Assembly: GCA_000961725.1 (NCBI GenBank)
Contig: LADS01000070.1
Span: 48,443 to 112,442 of the forward strand
Source of the DNA: Desulfobulbaceae bacterium BRH_c16a
GTDB lineage: Bacteria; Desulfobacterota; Desulfobulbia; Desulfobulbales; Desulfocapsaceae
DNA: 64,000 bases
Reading direction: 5' to 3'
This document shows, piece by piece, positions 42,085-50,846 of this stretch. The notes under the pieces are model-generated. The model saw only the letters and a list, made by a program, of their open reading frames with translations. It was not told where the DNA came from and ran no database searches. Positions within the stretch are counted from its first letter, which is position 1; each line of letters opens with the position of its first letter. A program made the position numbers and the translations under genes.

Positions 42085-43923
42085 ATGTTTCCAGACACAA
42101 TTCTCTCTTCCGCTCCACATGCGCCAGGAGTGTACCTGATGCAGGACGGCAAATCGACGGTCCTCTATGTCGGCAAGGCCAAGGACCTGTTCAAGCGGCT
42201 CTCCTCCTATGCCCGTTTTTCCGGGGCCGAATACAACAAGACTTCGGTCTTGCTGGACAAGGTCAAGAAAGTCGATACCATCATCACCAATACCGAAAAA
42301 GAGGCGCTTATCCTCGAAGCGTCTCTGATAAAAAAATATAAGCCGAAGTACAACATCATCCTCCGCGATGACAAGAACTATCCATACATTAAAGTAACCG
42401 TTCAGGAAGAATGGCCGCGGGTGTTTATGGCCAGACGCAAATCCCGCGACAAGGCCCGCTATTTCGGTCCCTACTCGTCGGCCGGCTCGATGTGGGCGAC
42501 GTTGCGCCTTATCGGCTCGCTCTTCCCCTTGCGCAACTGCAAAAGCAGCGAGTTGAAAAAAAGGGACCGCCCCTGCCTCAACAGGCAGATCGGCAAGTGC
42601 CTGGCACCCTGTGCCGGAAATGCCGACCGGCATTTATATATGGAGCATGTCGACAAGGTTGTGATGCTCCTTGAGGGGCGGAACCGGGAGCTGGTCGGCA
42701 ATCTTCAGGCCCAGATGCTCGATGCCTCGGCAAAGCTCGATTTCGAACGGGCGGCAACCATCCGGGACCAGATTTCCGCTCTCAATCGAACCTTGGAAAA
42801 ACAGGTGATTGCCGCCAGCCACAACAAAGACCAGGATGTGTTCGGCTTTGCCAGAAAAGATGCCGCGGTCGCGATTGCGCTGCTCTTTATCAGAAACGGG
42901 TTGATCAACGGCAGCCGGAACTTTTTCCTTTCCGAACCGTTCGGGGAAGACGCATCGATCCTCTCCCAGGTGCTTGTACAACTGTATGGCAGCGATGCCG
43001 TTATCCCGCAGGAGATCCTCCTGCCTTTTGAACCGCTGGATCTCGATCTGTTTGAATTACATCTGCGCGATAACATCACCAGCCGGGTTACCGTGAAAAT
43101 CCCGAAGCAGGGAGACAGCCGGCAGCTCGTCGCCATGGCCACCGCCAACGCCCTTCAGGCTTTTGAAGAAAAAGAGAAAAAATCCAAGTCGTGGGATAAC
43201 CTGTGCGAGTCCATGCAGAAGACCCTCCACCTGGACCGCCAACCGAACAGGATCGAATGCCTCGACATCTCCAATATCGGCGGCAAGCAGGCGGTCGGAT
43301 CGCTGGTCAGTTTTCACTTAGGGGAACCGGACAAAAGCAACTTCCGCCACTATCGGATAAAAACCGTCGAGGGTCCCAACGACTACGCCATGATGAAGGA
43401 GGTTCTGACCCGCCGCCTGAACCGCGGTCTTGCCGAAAACACTCTGCCGGACCTGTTTGTCGTCGACGGCGGCAAAGGACAGCTGGGAATGGCGCTGGCT
43501 GTCGCCAAAGAGCTCGGCATTACCCATGAAGTCGATTGGATCGGCATAGCCAAAGAACGGCAGGACGAGGGAGAAAAGCTCTATAAGCCTGACCGGAAAA
43601 ATCCCCTGGTGCTGCCGGCACATAACCCCGTTCTTCTCTACCTGATGCGCATCCGCGATGAATCGCACCGCTACGGCGTGACCTTTCACCGTAGATTACG
43701 CAACAAGGTCACCCTTGCTTCCGAACTTGAGAAAATCCCCGGCATCGGCACCGAAAAGAAGAAGCAGCTGCTCAAACACCTGGGCAGCCTGAAACGGATC
43801 ATGACGGCATCTCAAGCCGAACTTATGGAGGTTGAAGGCATCGGCGAGGGACTGGCGGCGGAAATCTTCAACTATTTTCAGCATAACGAAACCGGGTTCA
43901 CTCAATCGCTGTCAGACAATTGA
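42085..43923 (+). CDS. uvrC: Excinuclease ABC subunit C
   Basis: A 612-residue nucleotide excision repair nuclease. The N-terminal GIY-YIG domain has APGVYLMQDG and VLYVGKAKDL; the middle UvrB-binding UVR motif is in LDASAKLDFERAATIRDQI; the C-terminal RNase H-like nuclease contains ECLDISNIGG and LFVVDGGKGQLGMA; and helix-hairpin-helix motifs end the protein (IPGIGTEKKKQLL, VEGIGEGLAAEI). I chose the ATG at 42085, giving the usual length; 23 upstream codons are open but atypical and no clear ribosome site decides it. Confidence 0.94.
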   Translation: MFPDTILSSAPHAPGVYLMQDGKSTVLYVGKAKDLFKRLSSYARFSGAEYNKTSVLLDKVKKVDTIITNTEKEALILEASLIKKYKPKYNIILRDDKNYPYIKVTVQEEWPRVFMARRKSRDKARYFGPYSSAGSMWATLRLIGSLFPLRNCKSSELKKRDRPCLNRQIGKCLAPCAGNADRHLYMEHVDKVVMLLEGRNRELVGNLQAQMLDASAKLDFERAATIRDQISALNRTLEKQVIAASHNKDQDVFGFARKDAAVAIALLFIRNGLINGSRNFFLSEPFGEDASILSQVLVQLYGSDAVIPQEILLPFEPLDLDLFELHLRDNITSRVTVKIPKQGDSRQLVAMATANALQAFEEKEKKSKSWDNLCESMQKTLHLDRQPNRIECLDISNIGGKQAVGSLVSFHLGEPDKSNFRHYRIKTVEGPNDYAMMKEVLTRRLNRGLAENTLPDLFVVDGGKGQLGMALAVAKELGITHEVDWIGIAKERQDEGEKLYKPDRKNPLVLPAHNPVLLYLMRIRDESHRYGVTFHRRLRNKVTLASELEKIPGIGTEKKKQLLKHLGSLKRIMTASQAELMEVEGIGEGLAAEIFNYFQHNETGFTQSLSDN

Positions 43924-44004
43924 CATCGGCCCGGAGAAGGATTATGGAAATACATTATATTGAGCATTTTGTGAAATAAAGCCGCTTTATGAAGGGATAC
44001 GACT

Positions 44005-44220
44005 ATGGGAAAACTAACGAAAAGCCAGATCGACCGAGTAAAAAAGTACAAGTGTGAAGTGTGTCTGAAGGATATCCCGATAGAATATTATTTCACTCCC
44101 GGTGACTCGATAACCTGCACAGGGTGTGGCACCGAATACCTGCTCCAATCCAAAAGTCCGTTGGAACTCGTCATGCAGACAATCGATTACAGCAAGATGG
44201 ATTACGACGGATCGTACTGA
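44005..44220 (+). CDS. Small zinc-ribbon protein, unknown function
   Basis: A 71-residue protein with two cysteine pairs, YKCEVCLKDI and ITCTGCGTEY, forming a probable zinc ribbon, and an acidic C-terminus rich in Tyr and Asp. A basic N-terminal stretch (KLTKSQIDRVKKYK) could touch nucleic acid. A strong terminator follows 30 bases downstream. It is a plausible real gene from its terminator and codon use; no family was recognised. Confidence 0.7.
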   Translation: MGKLTKSQIDRVKKYKCEVCLKDIPIEYYFTPGDSITCTGCGTEYLLQSKSPLELVMQTIDYSKMDYDGSY

Positions 44221-44250
44221 CACACTCCGACTGTTCGGATCACAACAAAA

Positions 44251-44303
44251 AAAAAGGGGCAATTCGACTGTCTGCAAGTCGAATTGCCCCTTTCCTTTTT
44301 CCT
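44251..44303. terminator. Strong intrinsic terminator
   Basis: GGGGCAATTCGACT/AGTCGAATTGCCCC, a perfect 14-bp stem with a 7-base loop, is flanked by an A run on the left and TTTCCTTTTT on the right, so it could work in both directions. Confidence 0.92.
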
Positions 44304-44378
44304 CCTCTCTTTCTCTCCAGTTACCCGTCATTGCTGAACTTTTCCTCTGGGTCCCTTGACACCTCCATGACAATGCAG

Positions 44379-44402
44379 TACGTATTAAGAATATCATACG
44401 TA
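44379..44402. promoter_or_regulatory. Inverted-repeat operator in the promoter of the ribbon-helix-helix gene
   Basis: TACGTAT (44379-44385) and ATACGTA (44396-44402) are perfect inverted repeats with centres 17 bp apart. A -35-like TTGACA lies at 44356-44361, so the repeat covers the expected -10 and start region. Repression by the ribbon-helix-helix product encoded 17 bp downstream is the obvious model. The palindrome ATACGTAT recurs inside that gene (44798-44805). Confidence 0.65.
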
Positions 44403-44418
44403 TCAATAGGAGCATATC

Positions 44419-44892
44419 ATGACCAAGAAAGTGACAATAAGCATTCCCGATTTTCTTCATGAAAAGTTGGAAAACTGGCGGGAATCGTTCAACCTCTCTA
44501 AAATATTCCAAGACGCTGTCGCCGAAGCCATCCAGAAAAAGGAGGAGTTCCAGAAGCGTCTCCGGGAAGATCTCGACCTCGGGCAAATCATCGACAGGTT
44601 GCGTCACGAGAAGATGCAGTCGGAAGGCAACTATCATGAAAGCGGCAAAAACGACGGCATACTGTGGGCTAAATCGGCCCACTACGACGACCTCCAGCAC
44701 GCCCTGCACTGGACGGATCTGGAGAATGCAGCGAAGGACAAGATTCTAGGCCACTATTTCTCCACAAATCCCACGGCGAGCCGTTTACTCCCAGGCAATA
44801 CGTATTACGACTCCAAGTACTCCCTCAGCTATCTTCAAGGCTGGAAACAGGGAGTTGAACAGTTCTGGGAAGAAATCCGGGAAAAGTTGTAA
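44419..44892 (+). CDS. Ribbon-helix-helix domain protein
   Basis: A 157-residue protein. Residues 1-38 (KKVTISIPDFLHEKLENWRE and SKIFQDAVAEAI) fit a ribbon-helix-helix DNA-binding domain. A coiled-coil or helical linker rich in Lys/Glu follows (about 40-65), then an unrecognised C-terminal domain with Trp/Tyr-rich segments (YLQGWKQGVEQFWEEI). It is longer than an antitoxin and has no toxin gene next to it. The inverted repeat overlapping its promoter suggests autoregulation, and the activase gene starts 52 bp downstream and may be co-transcribed. Confidence 0.75.
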   Translation: MTKKVTISIPDFLHEKLENWRESFNLSKIFQDAVAEAIQKKEEFQKRLREDLDLGQIIDRLRHEKMQSEGNYHESGKNDGILWAKSAHYDDLQHALHWTDLENAAKDKILGHYFSTNPTASRLLPGNTYYDSKYSLSYLQGWKQGVEQFWEEIREKL

Positions 44893-44944
44893 TCCCGCAG
44901 AAGCTGCTCCTCAAATGATCTGATGCAATGAAGGAAGGAAAATT

Positions 44945-47900
44945 ATGACTTCTTACTCTGCTGTCCTAGGGATAGATGTTGGATCGGTAGCCGCCGGGGT
45001 TGCGGTGATGGACAACAACCGGCAAATCCTCTTTTCCGGATATGCTTTCCACCACGGAGACATCGCCGGCACCCTGACCGGGCTCCTCAAGGATCAGGAT
45101 CTTGGCAGTATCCGCTACCTCGCCGCCACCACCTCGACCCCTTCCTCCGTCAAAACAGAGAATCGATTAAACAACCGGATGGCGGAGATTACCGCAGCGA
45201 AAAGATATCATCAAAGCATGCGTGGACTGCTCGTTGTCGGAGGCGAAAAGTTCAGTTTTTCGACTTTTGACGCCGAAGGCCATTATCTGGGCTCTGCCGC
45301 CAACACCTCGTGCGCAGCGGGCACCGGCAGCTTTCTCGATCAGCAGGCGGGCCGGCTGAAACTTCACGGCATTGAGGAACTCAGCAAAATCGCCTGCACC
45401 TGCACCGGCAAATGTCCGCAAATAGCTTCACGTTGTGCCGTTTTTGCCAAAACCGACCTGATCCATGCCCAGCAGGAAGGATATCAACTGGACGAAATCA
45501 GCGACGGCCTCTGCCATGGCCTGGCTAAAAATATTGTCGACACCCTTTTCAGCAGCACAAAGCCGCCGCAGGGCAAAATTGTTTTCTGCGGGGGAGTCGC
45601 AAAAAACAAGGCTGTTGCAGGGCATATCAGTGACCTGACCGGTCTGTCGCTTACCATCCCCGGCAACGGACACCTGTATGGAGCCATCGGCGCCTGTCTG
45701 CTGTTGCAGCAAGAGTTGGAGAACAATAACGAGACTATCGCCCCTGTTTCGATCGAAACGATGAACCAGTTGTTCGAGACCGCTGAATCGCCTGCCAGAG
45801 AGTACTTCTATCCGCCCCTTCAGCTTCATCTGTCTTCCTATCCCGATTTTACGGACCACACGCAATACCTGACGAAAAGAGGCGAAAACGGTATGGAGGT
45901 CGAGGTCGATCTCTATCTCCCTCTTGAGCGTGGCCAAAAAATTGAGGCATATCTCGGAATCGATATCGGTTCAACCAGTACCAAGGCTGCGATCATCGAC
46001 GAATCGGGTGACCTGGTCGCCGGTTTTTATACCCGGACCGCCGGTCGGCCGCTCATGGCGGTGCAGAATATTTTTTCGGCCATTGACGAATTGCAGCAGA
46101 ACAATGATGTTGCCATCTCGATCCGCCAGAGCGGTACCACCGGGTCCGGCCGCAAATTCATAGGCAAACTGATCGGCGCCGACGCAATCATCGACGAAAT
46201 CACCGCCCATGCCCGAGCCGCCTGTCATTTGAATCCGGAGGTTGATACGATTATCGAGATCGGCGGCCAGGACGCAAAATTCACCACCCTCAAAAACGGC
46301 CGGGTCACTTTCTCGACCATGAACAATGTCTGCGCCGCCGGCACCGGCTCGTTCATCGAGGAGCAGGCGGCAAAGCTCGGCTGTCCGGTTGAGGAGTATT
46401 CGGCAAGAGCGGAAAACCTGCGCGCACCGATGACAAGTGATCGTTGCACCGTCTTCATGGAACGCGACATGAACCACTTTCTCAGTGAAGGGTATGATAT
46501 CAACGAGGTTTTGGCCTCTGCCCTGCATTCGGTCAGGGAAAACTACCTGCTGAAAGTGGCTACCGAAAACAACATCGGCAAAACCATTTTATTCCAGGGC
46601 GCCACCGCCAAAAACAAAGCCCTCGTCGCCGCCTTCGAACAACGCCTGCAGAAACCGATATTCGTCTCCAGGTACTGCCATCTCACCGGCGCCCTCGGCA
46701 CCGCCCTTATCCTGCGTGAGGAAAAGCGGCGGGAAAGTACATTTACCGGAATCGATCTCTACAAGAAAACCATTCCGGTCGCAAGCGAGACCTGCGAACT
46801 GTGCACCAACCACTGCAAGATAAGCGTGGCAACAATCGATTCACAGAAAGTTGCCTACGGTTTTCTCTGCGGCCGCGACTATGAAACGCGCAGCTACGTT
46901 GCCCGGGATTGCCGGGCAATCGACCTGCTGCAGGAGAGAAAACGGCTGCGCCGTTTTCAAAAACAGACGGTTGACGGCGACCTGACCATCGGCCTGCCTG
47001 CTGCCGTCCATCTGGTTGACGATCTGCACCTGTGGCAAATGTTTTTTGATCGTCTTGGCATCAAAACTCTTACCAGTGAGAAATACGATGAAGCCCTGCA
47101 GGAAGGAAAAAAACTGAGCCAATCGGAGTTTTGCGCCCCAATGACTGCCATGCACGGCCATGCCCAATGGCTCCTTGACCGCACCGATTTTCTCTTCATG
47201 CCGATGTATCTTGAAAACAAGGCGAAAGACGCCAGACGGCAATACTGTTATTACACCCAGTTCCTGCCCAGCCTCATTTCCTGTATGGCAGGGCAGGAGG
47301 AACACCGGGTTCTGCGGCCGATTATCAAGTATCTCTACACCAGCTTTCACACGAAAATGCAGTTGTACCGGATGCTGCAGCAGATACGCCCGGGCAGGTG
47401 GAATTTTTTCGAGGTGACCTCCGCCTACGACAGCGCCGTTGAATTTGACCGGCAGTACCGCCAGAATCTGAAAAAGCTCTATTCTTCCCGGAAGGCGCAA
47501 CAAGGGCAGGCAGATGTCGGCGTGGTCTTTGTCGGTCGCCCCTACACTCTGCTCTCCCCTTCGCTGAACGGCAATATTCCAGGGATCTTCAGGAATCTTG
47601 GAGTCGACACCTTCTATCAGGACATGTTGAACGACGAGCCGGGAGATTTTACCGGGCTGCGCCCTCTCCTTCAGGAAATCCACTGGGAATATGCAGCCAA
47701 AATTATCGAAGCCGCGGAAATCATCGCCGCGACAGACGGCATCTATCCGGTGTATGTAACCTCGTTCAAGTGTTCCCCCGACGCATTTGCGGTTGAATAC
47801 TTCAAGAAAATCATGGATCGCCACAACAAACCGTACCTGATTCTTGAACTCGACGGCCATGACTCGAGTGTCGGCTATGAGACGAGGATAGAGGCGGCGA

Positions 47901-49192
47901 TCAGGTCTTTCAAGAATCATCGCGAGCAACGCCCGTTTTTTCTGCCGGTTGATTACAGCACCCTCAATCAGACCTATGCCGAATCCCTCGCCGGAAAGCA
48001 TGTTCTTTTCCCCAACTGGGATCACATCACCTGTTCGCTGTTGACCGCCACCCTGAAAAGAGAGGGCTACGATGCCCGCCTCCTGGAAGAATCCGATCGG
48101 ATTATCCGCGAGAGCCTCAGACATAACTCCGGCCAATGCATTCCTTTGAATGTCGTGGCCCAGTCCTGCATCAATTACATTAAAAAACAAAATCTCGATC
48201 CGGCCAAATGCGTGCTGTGGCTCAATCGGTCGTATCTGGGCTGCAACATCAGGCTGTACCCCAACTATATCAGGCAAATTTTTGTCACACATGGTGGCGG
48301 TCTGGAGCACGTCTCGGTCTATCAGGGGGATATCTCGTTTTCGGATATCTCCGTGCGGGCTTGCATAACGGGGTATTTTGCCTACATGATCGGCGGCATG
48401 CTGCAAAAGATCGCCTGCAAGATCAGACCGTACGAGATTGAAAGCGGCCGAACCGACAAGACGCTGAAGAAAAGTATCAAAGTGCTCTCGGACGCTTTCA
48501 TGGGGAAACGATCGATCGAGAAGACCCTCGATGAAATCGTTTCCCAATTCGAATGGATTGAAACCAGTGTTTCCCCCCGCCCCAAGGTGGCCATCTTCGG
48601 CGATATCTATTCACGCGACAACGAGGTGATGAACCAGGACCTGGTACGGTTTATCGAGACCCATGGCGGCGAAGTGATCACCACCCCCTACAGTGAATAT
48701 GCAAAAATGATTGCCGGCAGCTATTTCCGTAAATGGTTCAATGAGGGTAAGTATTTTAATGTCCTGACCAGCCGGGCTCTCTTGACCACCATGACTGCGA
48801 TGGAGAAAAGCTATGCGAGAATATTCAACCGTATTCTCGATACCCCGCAGCACACCTATGACGACGATCCGGCTGAGATTCTCGCAAGGTATAATATCTC
48901 GGTTGAAAATACCGGAGAGTCGATGGATAATATCCTGAAGATTCACTATATTAAAAAATACTATCCCGAGGTGTCGCTGTTAGTTCAGGCAAGTCCGGCC
49001 CTCTGCTGCGCCTCCCTCATAACCGAAGCAATGAAGGCAACGATAGAGAATATCACGGGAACACCCGTTGTATCGATCACCTATGACGGCACAGGCGGCG
49101 GTAAAAACGATATCGTCATTCCCTATCTGAAGTATCCCCGCATACCGGGAACCAAGGAAAGTCGATTGGCGAAATACTACAGGGCGAAGTAA
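44945..49192 (+). CDS. Giant acyl-CoA dehydratase activase-related protein (two BadF/HgdC domains, DUF2229)
   Basis: A 1415-residue fusion. Two ASKHA ATPase domains (about 1-265 and 335-595) each have the phosphate loop (GIDVGSVAAGVAV, GIDIGSTSTKAAI) and the cluster-bearing CAAGTGSF motif (about 123 and 461). Then come a cysteine-rich segment (CELCTNHCKI), a DUF2229-type region (about 670-900) with SQSEFCAPMTAMHG, and an HgdB-like C-terminal part (about 990-1400) with CCASLITEAM. Activases of this family use ATP to drive an electron into 2-hydroxyacyl-CoA dehydratases or benzoyl-CoA reductase-type partners. Fusing two activase units to dehydratase-like modules is a known but uncharacterised architecture. 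The reaction is unknown. Confidence 0.88.
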   Translation: MTSYSAVLGIDVGSVAAGVAVMDNNRQILFSGYAFHHGDIAGTLTGLLKDQDLGSIRYLAATTSTPSSVKTENRLNNRMAEITAAKRYHQSMRGLLVVGGEKFSFSTFDAEGHYLGSAANTSCAAGTGSFLDQQAGRLKLHGIEELSKIACTCTGKCPQIASRCAVFAKTDLIHAQQEGYQLDEISDGLCHGLAKNIVDTLFSSTKPPQGKIVFCGGVAKNKAVAGHISDLTGLSLTIPGNGHLYGAIGACLLLQQELENNNETIAPVSIETMNQLFETAESPAREYFYPPLQLHLSSYPDFTDHTQYLTKRGENGMEVEVDLYLPLERGQKIEAYLGIDIGSTSTKAAIIDESGDLVAGFYTRTAGRPLMAVQNIFSAIDELQQNNDVAISIRQSGTTGSGRKFIGKLIGADAIIDEITAHARAACHLNPEVDTIIEIGGQDAKFTTLKNGRVTFSTMNNVCAAGTGSFIEEQAAKLGCPVEEYSARAENLRAPMTSDRCTVFMERDMNHFLSEGYDINEVLASALHSVRENYLLKVATENNIGKTILFQGATAKNKALVAAFEQRLQKPIFVSRYCHLTGALGTALILREEKRRESTFTGIDLYKKTIPVASETCELCTNHCKISVATIDSQKVAYGFLCGRDYETRSYVARDCRAIDLLQERKRLRRFQKQTVDGDLTIGLPAAVHLVDDLHLWQMFFDRLGIKTLTSEKYDEALQEGKKLSQSEFCAPMTAMHGHAQWLLDRTDFLFMPMYLENKAKDARRQYCYYTQFLPSLISCMAGQEEHRVLRPIIKYLYTSFHTKMQLYRMLQQIRPGRWNFFEVTSAYDSAVEFDRQYRQNLKKLYSSRKAQQGQADVGVVFVGRPYTLLSPSLNGNIPGIFRNLGVDTFYQDMLNDEPGDFTGLRPLLQEIHWEYAAKIIEAAEIIAATDGIYPVYVTSFKCSPDAFAVEYFKKIMDRHNKPYLILELDGHDSSVGYETRIEAAIRSFKNHREQRPFFLPVDYSTLNQTYAESLAGKHVLFPNWDHITCSLLTATLKREGYDARLLEESDRIIRESLRHNSGQCIPLNVVAQSCINYIKKQNLDPAKCVLWLNRSYLGCNIRLYPNYIRQIFVTHGGGLEHVSVYQGDISFSDISVRACITGYFAYMIGGMLQKIACKIRPYEIESGRTDKTLKKSIKVLSDAFMGKRSIEKTLDEIVSQFEWIETSVSPRPKVAIFGDIYSRDNEVMNQDLVRFIETHGGEVITTPYSEYAKMIAGSYFRKWFNEGKYFNVLTSRALLTTMTAMEKSYARIFNRILDTPQHTYDDDPAEILARYNISVENTGESMDNILKIHYIKKYYPEVSLLVQASPALCCASLITEAMKATIENITGTPVVSITYDGTGGGKNDIVIPYLKYPRIPGTKESRLAKYYRAK

Positions 49193-49233
49193 GCACAGCA
49201 ACATCATTACTACAGATTACGGCGTGCAATGGC

Positions 49234-49264
49234 TTGACTCCATGCAATAAAAGTGTGATATAAT
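49234..49264 (+). promoter_or_regulatory. Candidate promoter of the lysine catabolic operon
   Basis: TTGACT (49234-49239) and a perfect TATAAT (49259-49264) are separated by 19 bp; a TG one base before the -10 (TGATATAAT) makes it an extended -10 promoter. It lies 35 bp before the aldehyde dehydrogenase ATG. Confidence 0.6.
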
Positions 49265-49298
49265 AATCATTCATCCTCACGCATCTTCCGGAGGCAAC

Positions 49299-50834
49299 AT
49301 GAACTTCCTTGGCGCGCTCTACCTTGAAAAAAACATGTCCGGCACTTCAACCGGGACTGTCTGGCTCAACAAAGGGAATAAAAAAATAGCCGTCTCCTCG
49401 CCTGTCGACGGCGACAACTTTGCAAATATCGGCAAGGCTTCCGCAACCGATTATGACCAGCTGATTCACCAGGCGCAGCAGGCCTTCCCGATCTGGAGGG
49501 CAATTCCCGCGCCCAGACGCGGAGAAATAGTCAGGCAGATCGGTCTTCGCCTGCGGGATTTCAAGCTGCACCTCGGCACGCTGATCTCGTACGAGACCGG
49601 CAAACCACTCCAGGAGGGTCTGGGGGAAGTACAGGAAGTCATCGATATCTGCGATTACTGTGTCGGCCAGTCCCGCATGCTCTACGGCATGACTTCGGTT
49701 TCCGAACGGCCAGACCATCGGCTTTTTGAGCAATACCAACCCCTTGGAATCGTCGCGATCATCACCGCCTTTAATTTCCCGGTGGCGGTCTGGGGCTGGA
49801 ATGCGATGATTGCCGCGATATGCGGCGATGTCTGCATCTGGAAACCGTCCTCCAAGGCCCCGGTTACAGCCATAGCCATGCAGAAAATCGTCGCCAGGGT
49901 GCTGGAACAGAACAATCTGCCGGAAGGAATTTTCTCGCTGGTTATCGGCGATAGAAACGTTGTCGGCGAAAAGATTCTCAGCGATCGGCGAGTTCATTTA
50001 GTCTCCTTCACCGGCTCAGTGGCCGCGGGTCGCATTGCCGCCGCCAAGGTGGGCGAACGTCTGGGGCGGACCATTCTGGAGCTTGGCGGCAATAATGCCA
50101 TTATCATTACCGAATTCGCCGACTTAAAGCTTACCGTTCCGGCCGTCGTTTTCGGGGCGGTGGGTACCGCAGGGCAGCGCTGTACGACAACGCGACGGCT
50201 GATCATCCACGAATCCCGCTATGAAGAGGTGAAAGACCACCTGCTCCGCGCCTACGCCAGTCTGAAAATTGGTAATCCCTTGCTTGAAGCCAATCATATG
50301 GGGCCGCTCATCGACCGCAATGCGGTGAAAGCGTATCAGAAGGCGATTAAAACCATCACACGCCAGGGCGGAACGATTCTCTTTGGCGGCAATATATTAA
50401 AAGGAGAGGGATTTTCCTCCCAATGTTACGTAGAACCGACGTTGGCCGAGGTGGAGAATCACTTCCCCGTGGTGAAAGTGGAGACCTTTGCTCCCATCCT
50501 TTACCTGATAAAATATTCCGGGAATGTCGAAAACGCAATCGCCTTAAACAATGATGTCGATCAGGGCCTTTCCTCTGCCATTTTCAGCACCAACCACAAC
50601 CAGGTAGAAACTTTTCTTTCGGCCAGAGGCTCGGATTGCGGCATCGCCAATGTCAATATCGGCACCTCGGGGGCAGAGATCGGCGGCGCCTTCGGCGGCG
50701 AAAAAGATACCGGCGGCGGCCGCGAATCGGGCTCGGACTCCTGGAAATCCTATATGCGACGACAGACGGTCACCGTCAACTACGGGGAAAGCCTGCCCCT
50801 TGCCCAGGGCATCCGCTTTGAAATCGAAGAGTAA
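49299..50834 (+). CDS. amaB: L-2-aminoadipate-6-semialdehyde dehydrogenase (ALDH7 family)
   Basis: A 511-residue aldehyde dehydrogenase. The general base Glu is in LELGGNNAIII and the nucleophile Cys in GTAGQRCTTTRRLIIH, both typical of ALDH7 (antiquitin). AFNFPVAVWGWN and FTGSVAAGR bind NAD. ALDH7 enzymes oxidise 2-aminoadipate semialdehyde to 2-aminoadipate. The next gene is lysine 6-transaminase, which makes exactly this substrate, and GGAGG precedes the ATG, so the pair forms a pathway unit 12 bp apart. Confidence 0.88.
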   Translation: MNFLGALYLEKNMSGTSTGTVWLNKGNKKIAVSSPVDGDNFANIGKASATDYDQLIHQAQQAFPIWRAIPAPRRGEIVRQIGLRLRDFKLHLGTLISYETGKPLQEGLGEVQEVIDICDYCVGQSRMLYGMTSVSERPDHRLFEQYQPLGIVAIITAFNFPVAVWGWNAMIAAICGDVCIWKPSSKAPVTAIAMQKIVARVLEQNNLPEGIFSLVIGDRNVVGEKILSDRRVHLVSFTGSVAAGRIAAAKVGERLGRTILELGGNNAIIITEFADLKLTVPAVVFGAVGTAGQRCTTTRRLIIHESRYEEVKDHLLRAYASLKIGNPLLEANHMGPLIDRNAVKAYQKAIKTITRQGGTILFGGNILKGEGFSSQCYVEPTLAEVENHFPVVKVETFAPILYLIKYSGNVENAIALNNDVDQGLSSAIFSTNHNQVETFLSARGSDCGIANVNIGTSGAEIGGAFGGEKDTGGGRESGSDSWKSYMRRQTVTVNYGESLPLAQGIRFEIEE

Positions 50835-50846
50835 CAGGAGACCGCC

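Noticed and set aside
44419..44892. Toxin-antitoxin pair
   Set aside because: The ribbon-helix-helix protein is 157 residues long and its neighbours are a zinc-ribbon gene behind a terminator and the activase; no toxin frame is present.
46841..48547. 568-codon minus-strand frame inside the activase gene
   Set aside because: It is fully antisense to a region with clear family motifs and reads as low-similarity, His/Arg-rich sequence.
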